Assembly (NCBI GenBank): GCA_023818695.1
Contig: JAMWCF010000001.1
Coordinates: forward strand, 633,181-697,180
Reading direction: 5' to 3'
From: Candidatus Omnitrophota bacterium
GTDB lineage: Bacteria > Omnitrophota > Koll11 > 1-14-0-20-64-10
Length of the DNA: 64,000 nucleotides
The first letter of the stretch is position 1, and the number at the start of each line of letters is the position of its first letter. Of this stretch, positions 25,112 to 33,858 are shown piece by piece. Below the pieces are notes generated by a model. It was not told the origin of the DNA. It made no database searches and worked only from the letters and a program-made list of their open reading frames with translations. Both the position numbers and the translations under genes were made by a program.

Positions 25112-27048
25112 CAGGCCACCTGTGCCGGTCGAGAGCCGTTGCCGGTGCGGCTCAACGAATGGAGCTTCTCTCCAAGCTGGTCGGGCAACTCCCCTTTCAG
25201 GAAGATCCTGGCCCAGATCTCCACTCCAAGAAGGTTGTGCATGACGGTCGGCATCCGGTCCGCCCGGGCGACGATCGCTTCGGTCTCCTGTCGGCCCCAT
25301 TTGAGAAGTTCGGAAGCCATCCCGGATTTCAGCAAGCCGGATGCGGCGAGGAAAGTCCGCAGGGGAACCGCAAAGTGGATCTTCCTGGCGTGGGTGATTT
25401 CGGGGGGCAGCTTGTTTCCTCGCTCCGCCGCTTTCTTGACCACCCATTTCGTCTTCCCCTCGTTGTACTTCATCCACCGGGGGAAATGCATCCCCAGAGC
25501 CATCATCTCGTTCTCCAGAAACGGCACCCGGGCCTCCACCGAGGCGGACATGCTAATCCGGTCGTTCCGGTGGAGGATCGCCTGGAGGTTGCCGTACCAA
25601 TCCTCGAAGGCGCGGGCGAGGAACGCTCGGTCCTCGATCGGCTCAATCTTTTCCAGCTTCTTAAAGAGGGCTTCGTGCCGAAACAGCCGGCGGCCGCCGT
25701 CGCTCACGCTGGCGAACCGGATGAACTCCTGGTCATCGGGGATCTGCTCCATACGGTAGAACGGATCTCGCTTGAGAGGACCAACGTCGATTGGCTCCAG
25801 CTTCGGATGGAGTTTGCCGGCCAGTCTGAAGGCCGGAATGTTAGGGATGAAACGGGAATGGAGCCGGCGCCTGCGCCACATCTGATAGGCCTTCACCTGC
25901 CAGGGATAGCCGCCGAACAGCTCGTCTGATCCCTCGCCGGTGACCACCACCTTGATTCCATCGGCGTGGCAGGCCCGGACCACCATGATGTACGGCATAT
26001 CGTTGGCATGGCAGTTCGGCTGGTCCCCATGCCAGATCGCCGTCGGCCAAAGGCGCAGGAGCTCTTCCCGGTTGACGTTGATCCGCCGGACCTGGATGCC
26101 GGCATGCCGGCCGACCTTTTCCGCCTTTTCTCCTTCAGAGGGAATGGCCCCTTCGACGTTGGCCACATAGGCCACCACATCCGGCTTGAACTGCTTGGCC
26201 ACCACCGTAGTCAGCGCGGAATCAATGCCGCCGCTGCACATGGTGGCCAGCGGAGCATCGCTCACCAGGTGAATCCGAACACTGTCCGCCAGGGACTGCT
26301 CAAACTCGGCGATCATATCTCCAGCAGGCCTCCTGCTGAATTCCAACAGCCGATCCACGTCCACATCCCGCAGAACATCGAAATAAGTGGTCCGCTCGAC
26401 CCCGCATCGGCTGACTTTGACGATCGTCCCGGCCTTGACATCCTCGATCCCCTCGAACGGGGTCCATTCCCCTTCGAAGCGCTGGTAAACGATAAAGGAA
26501 GCGAGCGCGTGCACGTCCGGTTTGCAGGCGACCTCCGGATGGGCCAGCAGAGCTTTGCTCTCCGAGGCGAAAGCGATCCCCTTGCCGTAATCGGTCATGT
26601 AGAGGGGCTTGATACCGGTCCGGTCCCGGGCCAACCAGAGGAAGCCGTCTCTCTTGTCGTAGTAGCCGAAGGCGAACATCCCGTTGAACCGGGGCACCGC
26701 TTTGAGAGGACCCCATCGATGGAGCGCGTAGAGAACCACCTCGGTGTCGGTGGCGCTGGTGAACCGGACCCCTTCCCTCTCCAGCTCAGCGCGCAGTTCC
26801 TTGAAGTTGTAGACCTCACCGTTATAGGTGATCGCTCCCTGACCGTCGGCGGTGACAAACGGCTGGTGGCCGCGGGGAGACAGATCGAGGATACTCAAAC
26901 GGCAGTGGCTGAAACCAACCGGGCCGTCGGTCCAGACCCCTTTGTCGTCCGGGCCGCGGTAGCGGATCCTTTCGATCATCCGGTCAAGAAGATGCTCCCT
27001 GGCCGGTTCACTACTCTTGGTATTGAAGTAACCGGCAATCCCGCACAT
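25111..27048 (-). CDS. asnB: Asparagine synthase-like glutamine amidotransferase
   Basis: A 645-residue two-domain enzyme. The N-terminal Ntn glutaminase domain has the catalytic Cys2 in MCGIAGYF, YRGPDD, and NGEVYN. The C-terminal synthetase domain has the ATP-pyrophosphatase CSGGIDSAL and GEGSDELFGGY. AsnB-type proteins in exosortase/exopolysaccharide loci are thought to amidate sugar carboxylates or precursors rather than make free asparagine, and the context favours that. Its length fits the XrtA-associated amidotransferase group (around 630 residues), but a plain AsnB cannot be excluded. Confidence 0.85.
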   Translation of the reverse strand: MCGIAGYFNTKSSEPAREHLLDRMIERIRYRGPDDKGVWTDGPVGFSHCRLSILDLSPRGHQPFVTADGQGAITYNGEVYNFKELRAELEREGVRFTSATDTEVVLYALHRWGPLKAVPRFNGMFAFGYYDKRDGFLWLARDRTGIKPLYMTDYGKGIAFASESKALLAHPEVACKPDVHALASFIVYQRFEGEWTPFEGIEDVKAGTIVKVSRCGVERTTYFDVLRDVDVDRLLEFSRRPAGDMIAEFEQSLADSVRIHLVSDAPLATMCSGGIDSALTTVVAKQFKPDVVAYVANVEGAIPSEGEKAEKVGRHAGIQVRRINVNREELLRLWPTAIWHGDQPNCHANDMPYIMVVRACHADGIKVVVTGEGSDELFGGYPWQVKAYQMWRRRRLHSRFIPNIPAFRLAGKLHPKLEPIDVGPLKRDPFYRMEQIPDDQEFIRFASVSDGGRRLFRHEALFKKLEKIEPIEDRAFLARAFEDWYGNLQAILHRNDRISMSASVEARVPFLENEMMALGMHFPRWMKYNEGKTKWVVKKAAERGNKLPPEITHARKIHFAVPLRTFLAASGLLKSGMASELLKWGRQETEAIVARADRMPTVMHNLLGVEIWARIFLKGELPDQLGEKLHSLSRTGNGSRPAQVA

Positions 27049-27050
27049 GG

Positions 27051-28346
27051 CTATGCCTCTCGAGTTGAAATGCGCAGTTCCGACTCCTGCGCGGACGGCA
27101 TCCCGACAGGTTCGCTCAAGCGCCAGGCATGATCCATCAGTATCGCCCCGCGGGTCGGCCGATTGGAAGTGACAGTGAAATAAAGCGGCTCCGGCAATTG
27201 GGCCATTGGCACAGGATTCTGTCCTTCATGCAAAACAGCGGTAATGAAGTAGGTGTTTGGGGCCAAATTCAGCGATGGATACTCTAGAGTGACGGAGCCT
27301 GACCCTGCTTGAATTTCCCATTGGAAATCGGCGTAAAGGCTGGAGGCCTCGTGGCAAACCATCCCGTCATACCGTTCCAACGTCACCGTGATCGAAGGAT
27401 TTTTGATGCCCCGCCTGGCAAAGTAAGAAAGATGGACCCGGAGAGAATCACCCGCCTTGAATTCATTCTTCCCTTCCCCCGAAACCGCTTCCAGACGGCC
27501 GCTGGTGAATTGGATTTCGCGGAAGGTGTCGGCCATCTCGATCCCGAGCGGAGTCCACACCTTCTCAAAGCGACCCCGGCTGACCACCTGATTGCGGTAG
27601 AGAGCAATCGCCTCGGCCGGCTTCCCATCCATAACGGTGCGGCCTTCCTTCAGTAGAACCACCCGGTCGCAGAGCCGGGAGATCGCCTCCAAGTTGTGCG
27701 AGACAAACAAAATCGTGGTCCCGCACGCTTTCAGGTCGAGTATCCTTTTATAGCACTTCTGCTGAAACTCCATGTCGCCCACTGCGAGAATTTCATCAAT
27801 CAGCATAATTTCCGGATAAACGTGGGCGATCACTGAGAAACCGAGACGGACTGACATCCCCGAGGAATATCGCTTGACTGGCATGTCGAGAAACTTTTCC
27901 AAACCGGCATAGGCCACAATCGAATCGAAGTTTTTTCTGATCTCCCGGTGGGTCAACCCCATTACAGTACCGTTCAGAAAAATGTTCTCCCGGCCGGTCA
28001 AATCAGGGTGGAAACCGGCACCCACCTCGATGAGGGCCGCCAAACGGCCCTTGACTTTGATCTCTCCCCGTGTCTGCCGACAGATCTTAGACAGGAGCTT
28101 GAGCACGGTGCTTTTGCCCGCCCCATTGTGCCCTATGAGACCAACGGCCTCTCCTCTTCGAACATCGAAACTGACATCGCTTAAAGCCCAGAACTTTCCA
28201 ACATGGTTCCCCGCGTTATCGCGGTCTCGGCCAACCAACCTTTTGAACATGTTCGGGATGGCATCCCGGAGACTGTCGTACTGGGATCCGAGGTGGAACT
28301 CTTTCCAGACATTTCGAACGGAAACGGGAACCGGTGTCCTGTCCAT
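27051..28346 (-). CDS. wzt: Polysaccharide ABC transporter ATP-binding protein with C-terminal glycan-binding domain
   Basis: A 431-residue Wzt-type ATPase powering export of a lipid-linked polysaccharide across the inner membrane. Walker A is GHNGAGKST (72-80), followed by the YSSGMSVRLGF signature and Walker B IMLIDEIL. Residues from about 275 form a beta-rich Wzt_C-like domain, which in O9a-type systems binds the modified non-reducing end of the glycan. It is next to its permease with 1 base between them. The extra domain suggests the chain carries a terminal cap. Confidence 0.9.
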   Translation of the reverse strand: MDRTPVPVSVRNVWKEFHLGSQYDSLRDAIPNMFKRLVGRDRDNAGNHVGKFWALSDVSFDVRRGEAVGLIGHNGAGKSTVLKLLSKICRQTRGEIKVKGRLAALIEVGAGFHPDLTGRENIFLNGTVMGLTHREIRKNFDSIVAYAGLEKFLDMPVKRYSSGMSVRLGFSVIAHVYPEIMLIDEILAVGDMEFQQKCYKRILDLKACGTTILFVSHNLEAISRLCDRVVLLKEGRTVMDGKPAEAIALYRNQVVSRGRFEKVWTPLGIEMADTFREIQFTSGRLEAVSGEGKNEFKAGDSLRVHLSYFARRGIKNPSITVTLERYDGMVCHEASSLYADFQWEIQAGSGSVTLEYPSLNLAPNTYFITAVLHEGQNPVPMAQLPEPLYFTVTSNRPTRGAILMDHAWRLSEPVGMPSAQESELRISTREA

Positions 28347-28347
28347 G

Positions 28348-29130
28348 TCAGATCAGATCCGCGAACTTAACTTCCGCTCTTTTGAAGTAGAGGTAGGCAA
28401 CACAGATGAAGATGGCGATGATTGCTGTTGCACATAGAAGAGACCCAAATTCCGGTGGTTGGCCGTGCAGGACAACTTTCCGAACATTCTCGATCACGAC
28501 CGCCATCGGGTTGAGCATGTAAAACGGCCGCCACTTACTCGGTACGCTCGAGGAGGAGTAAATCACGGGTGTAACAAAGAGCCCCAGCTGAACCACGATG
28601 GGAAGGATGTATTTAACGTCCCGATAGAAAACGTTCACCGCCGAGGTGATGAGGGAAATTCCCACCAGCAGCCCGATTTCGATGGCGATAATCCAGGGCA
28701 ACCAGAGGATCTGCCACGTCACCGGAAGCTTGTAGAGCGACATCAAGACGCCGACCAGGATGGACGCGATTAAGAAATCCACAAGGCAACCGATGATTAC
28801 CCCCAGGGGGAACACTTCCCTTGGGAAATAGATTTTTTTGACCAACCCCATGTTGGCGGCCACCGAGTTCACGGAGAGAGAGATCGCCGTAGCGAAAAGG
28901 ACCCACGGGACGAGGCCCGTATAAGAAAAAACAGGGTAAGGGATTCCATCGGAGCTCATCCTCCCGAACTTGGAGAAAACCAGGGTGAAGATCGCCATGA
29001 AGGCGAGCGGCTGGAGGATGGCCCACGCGATGCCAAGCAGAGACTGCCGGTAGCGGACCTTAATGTCCCTGATTGCAAGAGACAGGAGTAAGTCCCGAAA
29101 CCGGTAAAGTTCCTTCAGATGGCTGACCAT
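28348..29130 (-). CDS. wzm: Polysaccharide ABC transporter permease
   Basis: A 260-residue ABC-2 type permease with six predicted membrane segments and an N-terminal amphipathic stretch (YRFRDLLLSLAIRDIKVRYRQS) typical of Wzm/TagG proteins. It forms the channel with the adjacent ATP-binding subunit. The KIYFPREVFPLG loop is characteristic of the family. Confidence 0.92.
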   Translation of the reverse strand: MVSHLKELYRFRDLLLSLAIRDIKVRYRQSLLGIAWAILQPLAFMAIFTLVFSKFGRMSSDGIPYPVFSYTGLVPWVLFATAISLSVNSVAANMGLVKKIYFPREVFPLGVIIGCLVDFLIASILVGVLMSLYKLPVTWQILWLPWIIAIEIGLLVGISLITSAVNVFYRDVKYILPIVVQLGLFVTPVIYSSSSVPSKWRPFYMLNPMAVVIENVRKVVLHGQPPEFGSLLCATAIIAIFICVAYLYFKRAEVKFADLI

Positions 29131-29134
29131 GTCG

Positions 29135-30154
29135 TTACCGGTCCGTCTTTTGAAGGACAGTTGTCTCTACCGCTTCCTGCGAGCTCTCCTGGACGGTCGG
29201 CTGAACTGTCGCCGTGCCGGAGCCGTTCGTGACCGTTGAAACTGGTGCGGAAGAACCGTTGCGGCGGCGGTAGGGATAGTAATAGCTATAGCCGTAGTAG
29301 TTGGAGGTGAAGAATTCGGCGTGGGTCAGGATGCAACCGATGATCTTGGCTTTGGTCTGTTTCAGGAGCGCCTTGGTTTTCTCCACCGTGGCCCGCTGGG
29401 TCTTGCCCGACCGGACCACGAGGATCGTGCCATCCACCATCCGGCTCAAGATGCCGGGATCGGCCACCGGCAAAACCGGCGGAGAATCGATCAGCACAAT
29501 GTCATACTGCTTGCGGGCCGTCTCGATGATCTGCTTCATATTCGCCGAGTCCAGCAGTTCAGCCGGGTGGCTGGGAACCGGGCCGGCAGGCAGAACCCAG
29601 AGCTTGGACTCCACCACGTTGACCAGGTAGGGGTCGATGACGCCGCTGTCCGACAAGGCGTTGGAAAGCCCCTTCTGCGGAGTGAATCCGAGCCATTGGT
29701 GGATCGTGCTGGCGCGCAGATCGGCATCGATCAGGAGGACCCGCAGCCCTTCCTGCTGGGCCAGCGACAAAGCCAGGTTCAGGGAGGTGACGCTTTTCCC
29801 CTCCCCGTGCACCGAGCTGGTCACCAGCAGCGCCCTGGCTTCCGTCAGCGGTTTCATCGACTGCAGGTTGGTCCGGACGATCCGGTACTGTTCCGCGATC
29901 GGAGACTTGGGATCGGCCGCCACGATGATATGAGGGTTGATCTTCAGGTTCTCGTTGAACTTCAGCTTCTCCGGGGCGACCATCTTCGGCCGGCTGACAT
30001 GAGCGGGAAGGGGGTGCGCCGCTTCCTTTTTCTCGCCAGCAACGGCCTTGCTCTCCTGCGCGGGAGCGGAAGCCGCTGCAACCGTTTCTTCCAATTGCCG
30101 GCGCCGGAGCCGTTCCCGGGCTGCCTTCTCCAATGCTTTCGTGATCTTGCTCAT
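29135..30154 (-). CDS. Tyrosine autokinase of the exopolysaccharide system (CpsD/XrtA type)
   Basis: A 339-residue cytoplasmic BY-kinase. I chose the ATG at 30154, which forms an ATGA overlap with the ATPase gene. Residues about 1-60 form a charged N-terminal arm, then AEQYRIVRTNLQS (88-100), the kinase Walker A SSVHGEGKS (113-121), Walker A' LIDADLR (141-147) and a later IDSPP. A Tyr-rich cluster (NYYGYSYYYPY) follows the catalytic core and is the likely autophosphorylation site. It is made separately from its membrane activator, the Wzz protein at 31002-32552. The C-terminal 40 residues are Ser/Thr/Val-rich. Confidence 0.9.
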   Translation of the reverse strand: MSKITKALEKAARERLRRRQLEETVAAASAPAQESKAVAGEKKEAAHPLPAHVSRPKMVAPEKLKFNENLKINPHIIVAADPKSPIAEQYRIVRTNLQSMKPLTEARALLVTSSVHGEGKSVTSLNLALSLAQQEGLRVLLIDADLRASTIHQWLGFTPQKGLSNALSDSGVIDPYLVNVVESKLWVLPAGPVPSHPAELLDSANMKQIIETARKQYDIVLIDSPPVLPVADPGILSRMVDGTILVVRSGKTQRATVEKTKALLKQTKAKIIGCILTHAEFFTSNYYGYSYYYPYRRRNGSSAPVSTVTNGSGTATVQPTVQESSQEAVETTVLQKTDR

Positions 30155-30990
30155 GACGCCACCACCTCTTCTTCTTGAGTCACCAAAGCCGGCAACTCCT
30201 TCGCCACCTCTTCGATGATCTCCGGCCCGATCGTCCTGGAATCGTTGATATATCCCGTTAAAAGCGCCCTGTCGCACAAACCGTTGATCAGCCTGGGGAC
30301 TCCCTGCGTGTGCTTGAAAATGGGGGAGAAGGCGGCTGAAGAGAAGATCGGCTCGCCGTTGGCCCCCGCCGCGTGAAGCCGGTGGCTCACGTAGGCCGAC
30401 GTCTCGAAAGCGTCCAGCGGACCCAGGTGGTAATAGAGGGAAACCCTCTGGCGCAGCTGGGTCAACTCCTTGAGCCACAGCTTCGGCTTGAGCTCCGGCT
30501 GGCCCATCAGGATGATCTGGATCAGCTTGTCGGTCTCGGTTTCGAGATTCGAAAGCATCCGCACCTCCTCCAGCACCGACGGCTTCAGGTTCTGCGCCTC
30601 GTCGATCAGCAGGACCACGTTGACGTCCCGCTCCAGCTGTTCGATCAAAAATTCGTTGAGCCGACCGATCATCTGGGTCTTGGTCATGCCGGGCCGGTAG
30701 GGAATCTCCAGTTCATCCAGCGTCAGGGCGATCAGGTCCTTGGAAGTCAGGTGGGTGTTTCGGATGATCGCCGTCTTGGCGGATGGATCCAGCTTGGACA
30801 GCAGAACCCTGGAGAGGGTCGTCTTGCCGGACCCGATCTCGCCGGTGATCACCACGAACCCGCACCGCTCCTCGATCATGTAGATCATGTTGTTCAGCGC
30901 GTCCAGGTGCTTCTGGGAGGGATAAAAATACCGGGTGTCCGGCGTCATCTGAAACGGCTTCTCTTTTAACCCGAAGAATTCCTCGTACAT
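30151..30990 (-). CDS. ExeA-like AAA ATPase (XrtA-associated ATPase type)
   Basis: A 279-residue AAA ATPase with the typical opening FFGLKEKPFQMTPDTRYFYPS, Walker A GEIGSGKT (50-57) and Walker B LLIDEAQ. In exosortase-linked exopolysaccharide operons, an ATPase of this kind sits beside the chain-length protein and tyrosine kinase, exactly as here. It may organise or gate the export complex. No peptidoglycan-binding domain is attached, unlike ExeA itself. Confidence 0.88.
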   Translation of the reverse strand: MYEEFFGLKEKPFQMTPDTRYFYPSQKHLDALNNMIYMIEERCGFVVITGEIGSGKTTLSRVLLSKLDPSAKTAIIRNTHLTSKDLIALTLDELEIPYRPGMTKTQMIGRLNEFLIEQLERDVNVVLLIDEAQNLKPSVLEEVRMLSNLETETDKLIQIILMGQPELKPKLWLKELTQLRQRVSLYYHLGPLDAFETSAYVSHRLHAAGANGEPIFSSAAFSPIFKHTQGVPRLINGLCDRALLTGYINDSRTIGPEIIEEVAKELPALVTQEEEVVAS

Positions 30991-31001
30991 GTCTGCGCCC
31001 C

Positions 31002-32552
31002 TTAAACCTTCCAGCGGACCAGGAACCGGTCCACCTGTTGAGCTACCCCGTTACGGACCGTCTTAAAGGCGGTCACCACATGCCGCTTCAAAGCGAGCCA
31101 ATGTTTGATCCTCTCCCGCTGGGCCTCCAAATCCTCTTCCGTGAGGATGGTGGAGATCGACCCCAGGACCGGCAGGGCCAAAGCGGCCTGCAGTTCATCG
31201 GTCGACTGGAACGACTGGTCCAGGAACTCCACCAGGAAGACGACGCCGGCCCCCACGAAAATCCCGAGGAACAACCCGAACAGCCCCAGCTTGAACATGT
31301 TCGGGCGGACCGGCCTCAAAGGAAGGCGCGCCGGCTCCAGGATCCGGAACCTCAATCCCTCATCCGATTCCCCAAGCCGGCGGGTGATCTTGGCCCTCTG
31401 CATCCGCTCCTGAAGGTGCTGATAGGTGCCGGCATGGACCTGGTAATCGCGCGTCAGCTGGGCCAGTTTCTGCTCCTGCCAGGGAGACAGGGCCACGGAG
31501 GTCGGCCCGCCGCCAAACACCTCCACGCTGCCGCCCATCGCCGGATCATCGGCCCTGGTGATCACCTGCACCTGGGCTCCAGCGGGCGCGCCTGGCCTCT
31601 GCGAAACAGGCACCGGCTTCTCCATCCGCTCAACCAAAGCGCCGTACGCCTCCTTGGCCAGCTTAACCTTCTCCTGGTCGATCCCTTTGAGCTCTTTTTC
31701 CTGCGCGGGGACTTCCAGGACGGTCAACAGATCCTGATACAGCTGCGGGTCCTGCCCTTTGGCGATGGAATTAGCCACGAACTTCCGGATCTCCTGGTTG
31801 CGCCGGCGCTTCAACTCCTCAAGCCGGCGCTTGGTCGCCACCACGGCCGGGTGGATCTCGGTATTCTCAACCAAAAGCTCCGCCAGCTGGGTCTCCAGCT
31901 GGATGACCTGGCGGTTGAGCTCGTCGGCCACCGGAAGGTCGGCGGCATTCATCTCTTTGAATTCCCGGAGTCTCCTCTCCGACTCTTCGAGCTCCTTCTT
32001 GTAAACGTCCATCTCCTTGCCGATGAAATCGATCGCGGTGTCCGTCTCCGCAGACTGGGCGGCGGTGTTTCGCTCCATGAAGATGCCGGAGATCGAGTTG
32101 ACCACCTGCTGGGCCATCCTGGGATCCTCATGTTCGTAGGCGATCATGAGAATCTCCCCGCCCCGCATTCCGACCCGAATATTGTTTTGCAGGCCGCGGA
32201 CCAGCCCTTCGAAAGCGACCGGGTTGGTGATCCCCTTGTCCAGTTTCAGGTCCTCCACCAGCCGGCTCAAGGAGGTCCAGCTCAAGATCTCCTCCCGCAG
32301 GAGTCCCAGACGGCTGCGGACCGAGCTGGAGATCGCCAACCCGCTGATCAGCGGGTTCATGATGTTCGGCTCCTGCACCAGGATCGCCGTCTCCGCCCGG
32401 TAGATCTTCGGCATGAAAAGCCCCATCACCATCGACCCCAGGAAGATGCTCAAGCAGGGGACGAGAAAGAACCACCGGCGCCTGACGATGATCGCCAGGT
32501 AATCCTGCCAATTGATGCGTGTCTGCGTTTCCGCGAGCTCTGTCTGTTCCAT
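31002..32552 (-). CDS. Chain-length determinant / polysaccharide co-polymerase (Wzz-GumC type)
   Basis: A 516-residue inner-membrane protein that controls polysaccharide chain length and activates the tyrosine kinase. There are two membrane segments (about 32-52 and 435-460) flanking a long periplasmic region with coiled-coil stretches (about 175-270), and a PxxP-rich segment before the second membrane helix (ARLPLRPVRPN). The length fits the PEP-CTERM-locus subfamily of Wzz proteins. It lies 7 bases after the export protein gene. Confidence 0.9.
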   Translation of the reverse strand: MEQTELAETQTRINWQDYLAIIVRRRWFFLVPCLSIFLGSMVMGLFMPKIYRAETAILVQEPNIMNPLISGLAISSSVRSRLGLLREEILSWTSLSRLVEDLKLDKGITNPVAFEGLVRGLQNNIRVGMRGGEILMIAYEHEDPRMAQQVVNSISGIFMERNTAAQSAETDTAIDFIGKEMDVYKKELEESERRLREFKEMNAADLPVADELNRQVIQLETQLAELLVENTEIHPAVVATKRRLEELKRRRNQEIRKFVANSIAKGQDPQLYQDLLTVLEVPAQEKELKGIDQEKVKLAKEAYGALVERMEKPVPVSQRPGAPAGAQVQVITRADDPAMGGSVEVFGGGPTSVALSPWQEQKLAQLTRDYQVHAGTYQHLQERMQRAKITRRLGESDEGLRFRILEPARLPLRPVRPNMFKLGLFGLFLGIFVGAGVVFLVEFLDQSFQSTDELQAALALPVLGSISTILTEEDLEAQRERIKHWLALKRHVVTAFKTVRNGVAQQVDRFLVRWKV

Positions 32553-32559
32553 GGGGAAA

Positions 32560-33405
32560 TTAGAAACCTCCGGTTGCCAGCGAACGGGCCGTCTGGGCGG
32601 AGGTCGCCGGGCTCAACAACTGTCCGAGGAACCGGTTGATGCCGCTCAAGAAGGTCGAGGGCACCACCACAATCTCCCCCGGGTAAATGTCGATGTCCTG
32701 CTCCAGCTTTCCCTGATAGAGCACCTTGTAAAGGTCCACCTTGCGGACCTTCGGCTTCTTGATGTCCGGTTTGACCACGTGCGTGCGCCGCTGGGCGGCG
32801 AAGAAGGTCGGCAGGCCGGCGGCCACGATCGCCTCGCGCAGTTTGATCGTGTCGCCCCGCATGATGTACTTTCCGGGCCGGGCGACCTCTCCGAGGACGT
32901 AAACCACCTTCGAGTTGTAGCCAACGATCGTCACCAGGACTTCCGGCACCCGGACGTACGGTTCCAGGAGCTTCGTGATCACCTCCTGGACCTCGTTCTT
33001 GGTCAATCCCAGCACGGAGACGTCGCCCAGGTAGTTATACTGGATGGCGCCTGTGGGCCCGACCACGAAATCGCCGCTGAAGTCCGGCTGGTTTCGCACC
33101 TGGATCCGTATGACATCATCCCGGCCCAGCGTGTAGGGACCTTTGCCGACAAACCAGGTGGTGAAATCGTATGTTTCCGGCAGCTGCTGGGTCCGCCGCG
33201 GCTGGTCCGAATCGGCCGGGACCACGTTGCCGGAAGCGCCAGGCAAAGCGCTGTTGGGAATCGGCTGGTATCCGATGACATTCGGGGTATCGCCGCCCTG
33301 GTCGGACCCATGCTGGTCGCCGGGCGCCGCCCATGAGGGGGAACCCATGGCGAAACTAGTTACGAAAATGAGAAATAAACCGATCGTTTTCTTCGCCGGA
33401 AACAT
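32560..33405 (-). CDS. Polysaccharide export protein (OPX/Wza family)
   Basis: A 281-residue periplasmic or outer-membrane export protein with a poly-export domain (YTLGRDDVIRIQV) followed by SLBB-type segments (VVYVLGEVARPGKY). I chose the ATG at 33405 because GAGGAG lies eight bases upstream and it yields a clean signal peptide ending near PSWA; the longer frame overlaps the HTH gene. There is no lipobox Cys. The C-terminus lacks an evident Wza-type amphipathic membrane helix, so a separate outer-membrane partner may be needed. Confidence 0.9.
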   Translation of the reverse strand: MFPAKKTIGLFLIFVTSFAMGSPSWAAPGDQHGSDQGGDTPNVIGYQPIPNSALPGASGNVVPADSDQPRRTQQLPETYDFTTWFVGKGPYTLGRDDVIRIQVRNQPDFSGDFVVGPTGAIQYNYLGDVSVLGLTKNEVQEVITKLLEPYVRVPEVLVTIVGYNSKVVYVLGEVARPGKYIMRGDTIKLREAIVAAGLPTFFAAQRRTHVVKPDIKKPKVRKVDLYKVLYQGKLEQDIDIYPGEIVVVPSTFLSGINRFLGQLLSPATSAQTARSLATGGF

Positions 33406-33427
33406 GCTTTTCACTCTCCTCGCTTTA

Positions 33428-33607
33428 TTAATAAACCGCCTCAATAAGCCCTTTGAGTTCTTCCAGATCGGTGGAGGAGTAAATCCTCCATCCGCGCCAA
33501 TCCCGTTTGGCCTGCTTCACTTTCCCGGCTTTTTCCCAGCGAGTGATCGTCTTGGTTGTGACCCCGAGTTTTTCGGCCACCTCGGTGATGGTATATCGAT
33601 CTTCCAC
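33428..33607 (-). CDS. Small helix-turn-helix regulator (BldC/MerR-like), 59 residues
   Basis: A short gene found by reading the minus strand: GTG at 33607, stop TAA at 33430, preceded by a strong TAGGAGGG ribosome site. The product is almost only a winged-helix fold: YTITEVAEKLGVTTKTITRWE is the helix-turn-helix, WRGWRIYSSTDLEEL the wing and following helix, as in BldC/excisionase-like MerR proteins. It is 22 bases upstream of the export-protein ATG and first in the operon, so it probably binds DNA near its own promoter and controls the polysaccharide genes. Confidence 0.85.
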   Translation of the reverse strand: MEDRYTITEVAEKLGVTTKTITRWEKAGKVKQAKRDWRGWRIYSSTDLEELKGLIEAVY

Positions 33608-33669
33608 TTTATCCCTCCTAAAAACTTTTGTTCACAGATGGTAGGAATGTCCTAGACAGTCCTATATAG

Positions 33670-33686
33670 AGCATGTGGTATGCCAA
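33670..33686 (-). promoter_or_regulatory. Sigma-54-like (-24/-12) promoter of the exopolysaccharide operon
   Basis: The minus strand reads TTGGCATACCACATGCT. GG and GC have the exact 10-base separation of RpoN promoters, and TGGCA is a perfect -24 core; the -12 half (ATGCT) keeps the essential GC. The site lies about 65 bases before the HTH start codon. The same TTGGCAT-N-TGCT form occurs at 426-443. Confidence 0.62.
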
Positions 33687-33824
33687 ATCAGAGGAGAAGA
33701 ACCTGTAAGTATTCTTATTTATTTATAACTATCTTATTTATATATATTTATAATAATAATTTGAAGAATATTTCCAGTTTTGTTCTTCAGTTAATCTTTC
33801 TATAGCCAGATTTCTATGTCGTAA

Positions 33825-33858
33825 CTGTCGCAATAAATATACACTTCTGTCGCGACAG
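33825..33858. promoter_or_regulatory. Candidate operator/enhancer: CTGTCGC repeats with palindrome
   Basis: CTGTCGC at 33825-33831 recurs 22 bases later (two helical turns) inside the perfect 12-base palindrome CTGTCGCGACAG at 33847-33858. The pair is 140-190 bases upstream of the sigma-54-like promoter, the usual distance for a bacterial enhancer-binding protein. It could instead bind the small HTH protein or regulate the divergent gene. Confidence 0.45.

Noticed and set aside
31038..32639. Plus-strand open frame of 533 codons
   Set aside because: It is antisense to the Wzz-type protein and has His/Gln/Leu-rich low-complexity translation with no motif.
33700..33800. AT-rich tract as a replication origin or A+T-rich unwinding element
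   Set aside because: There are no DnaA-box clusters and no replication genes; it fits better as a bendable part of the operon control region.
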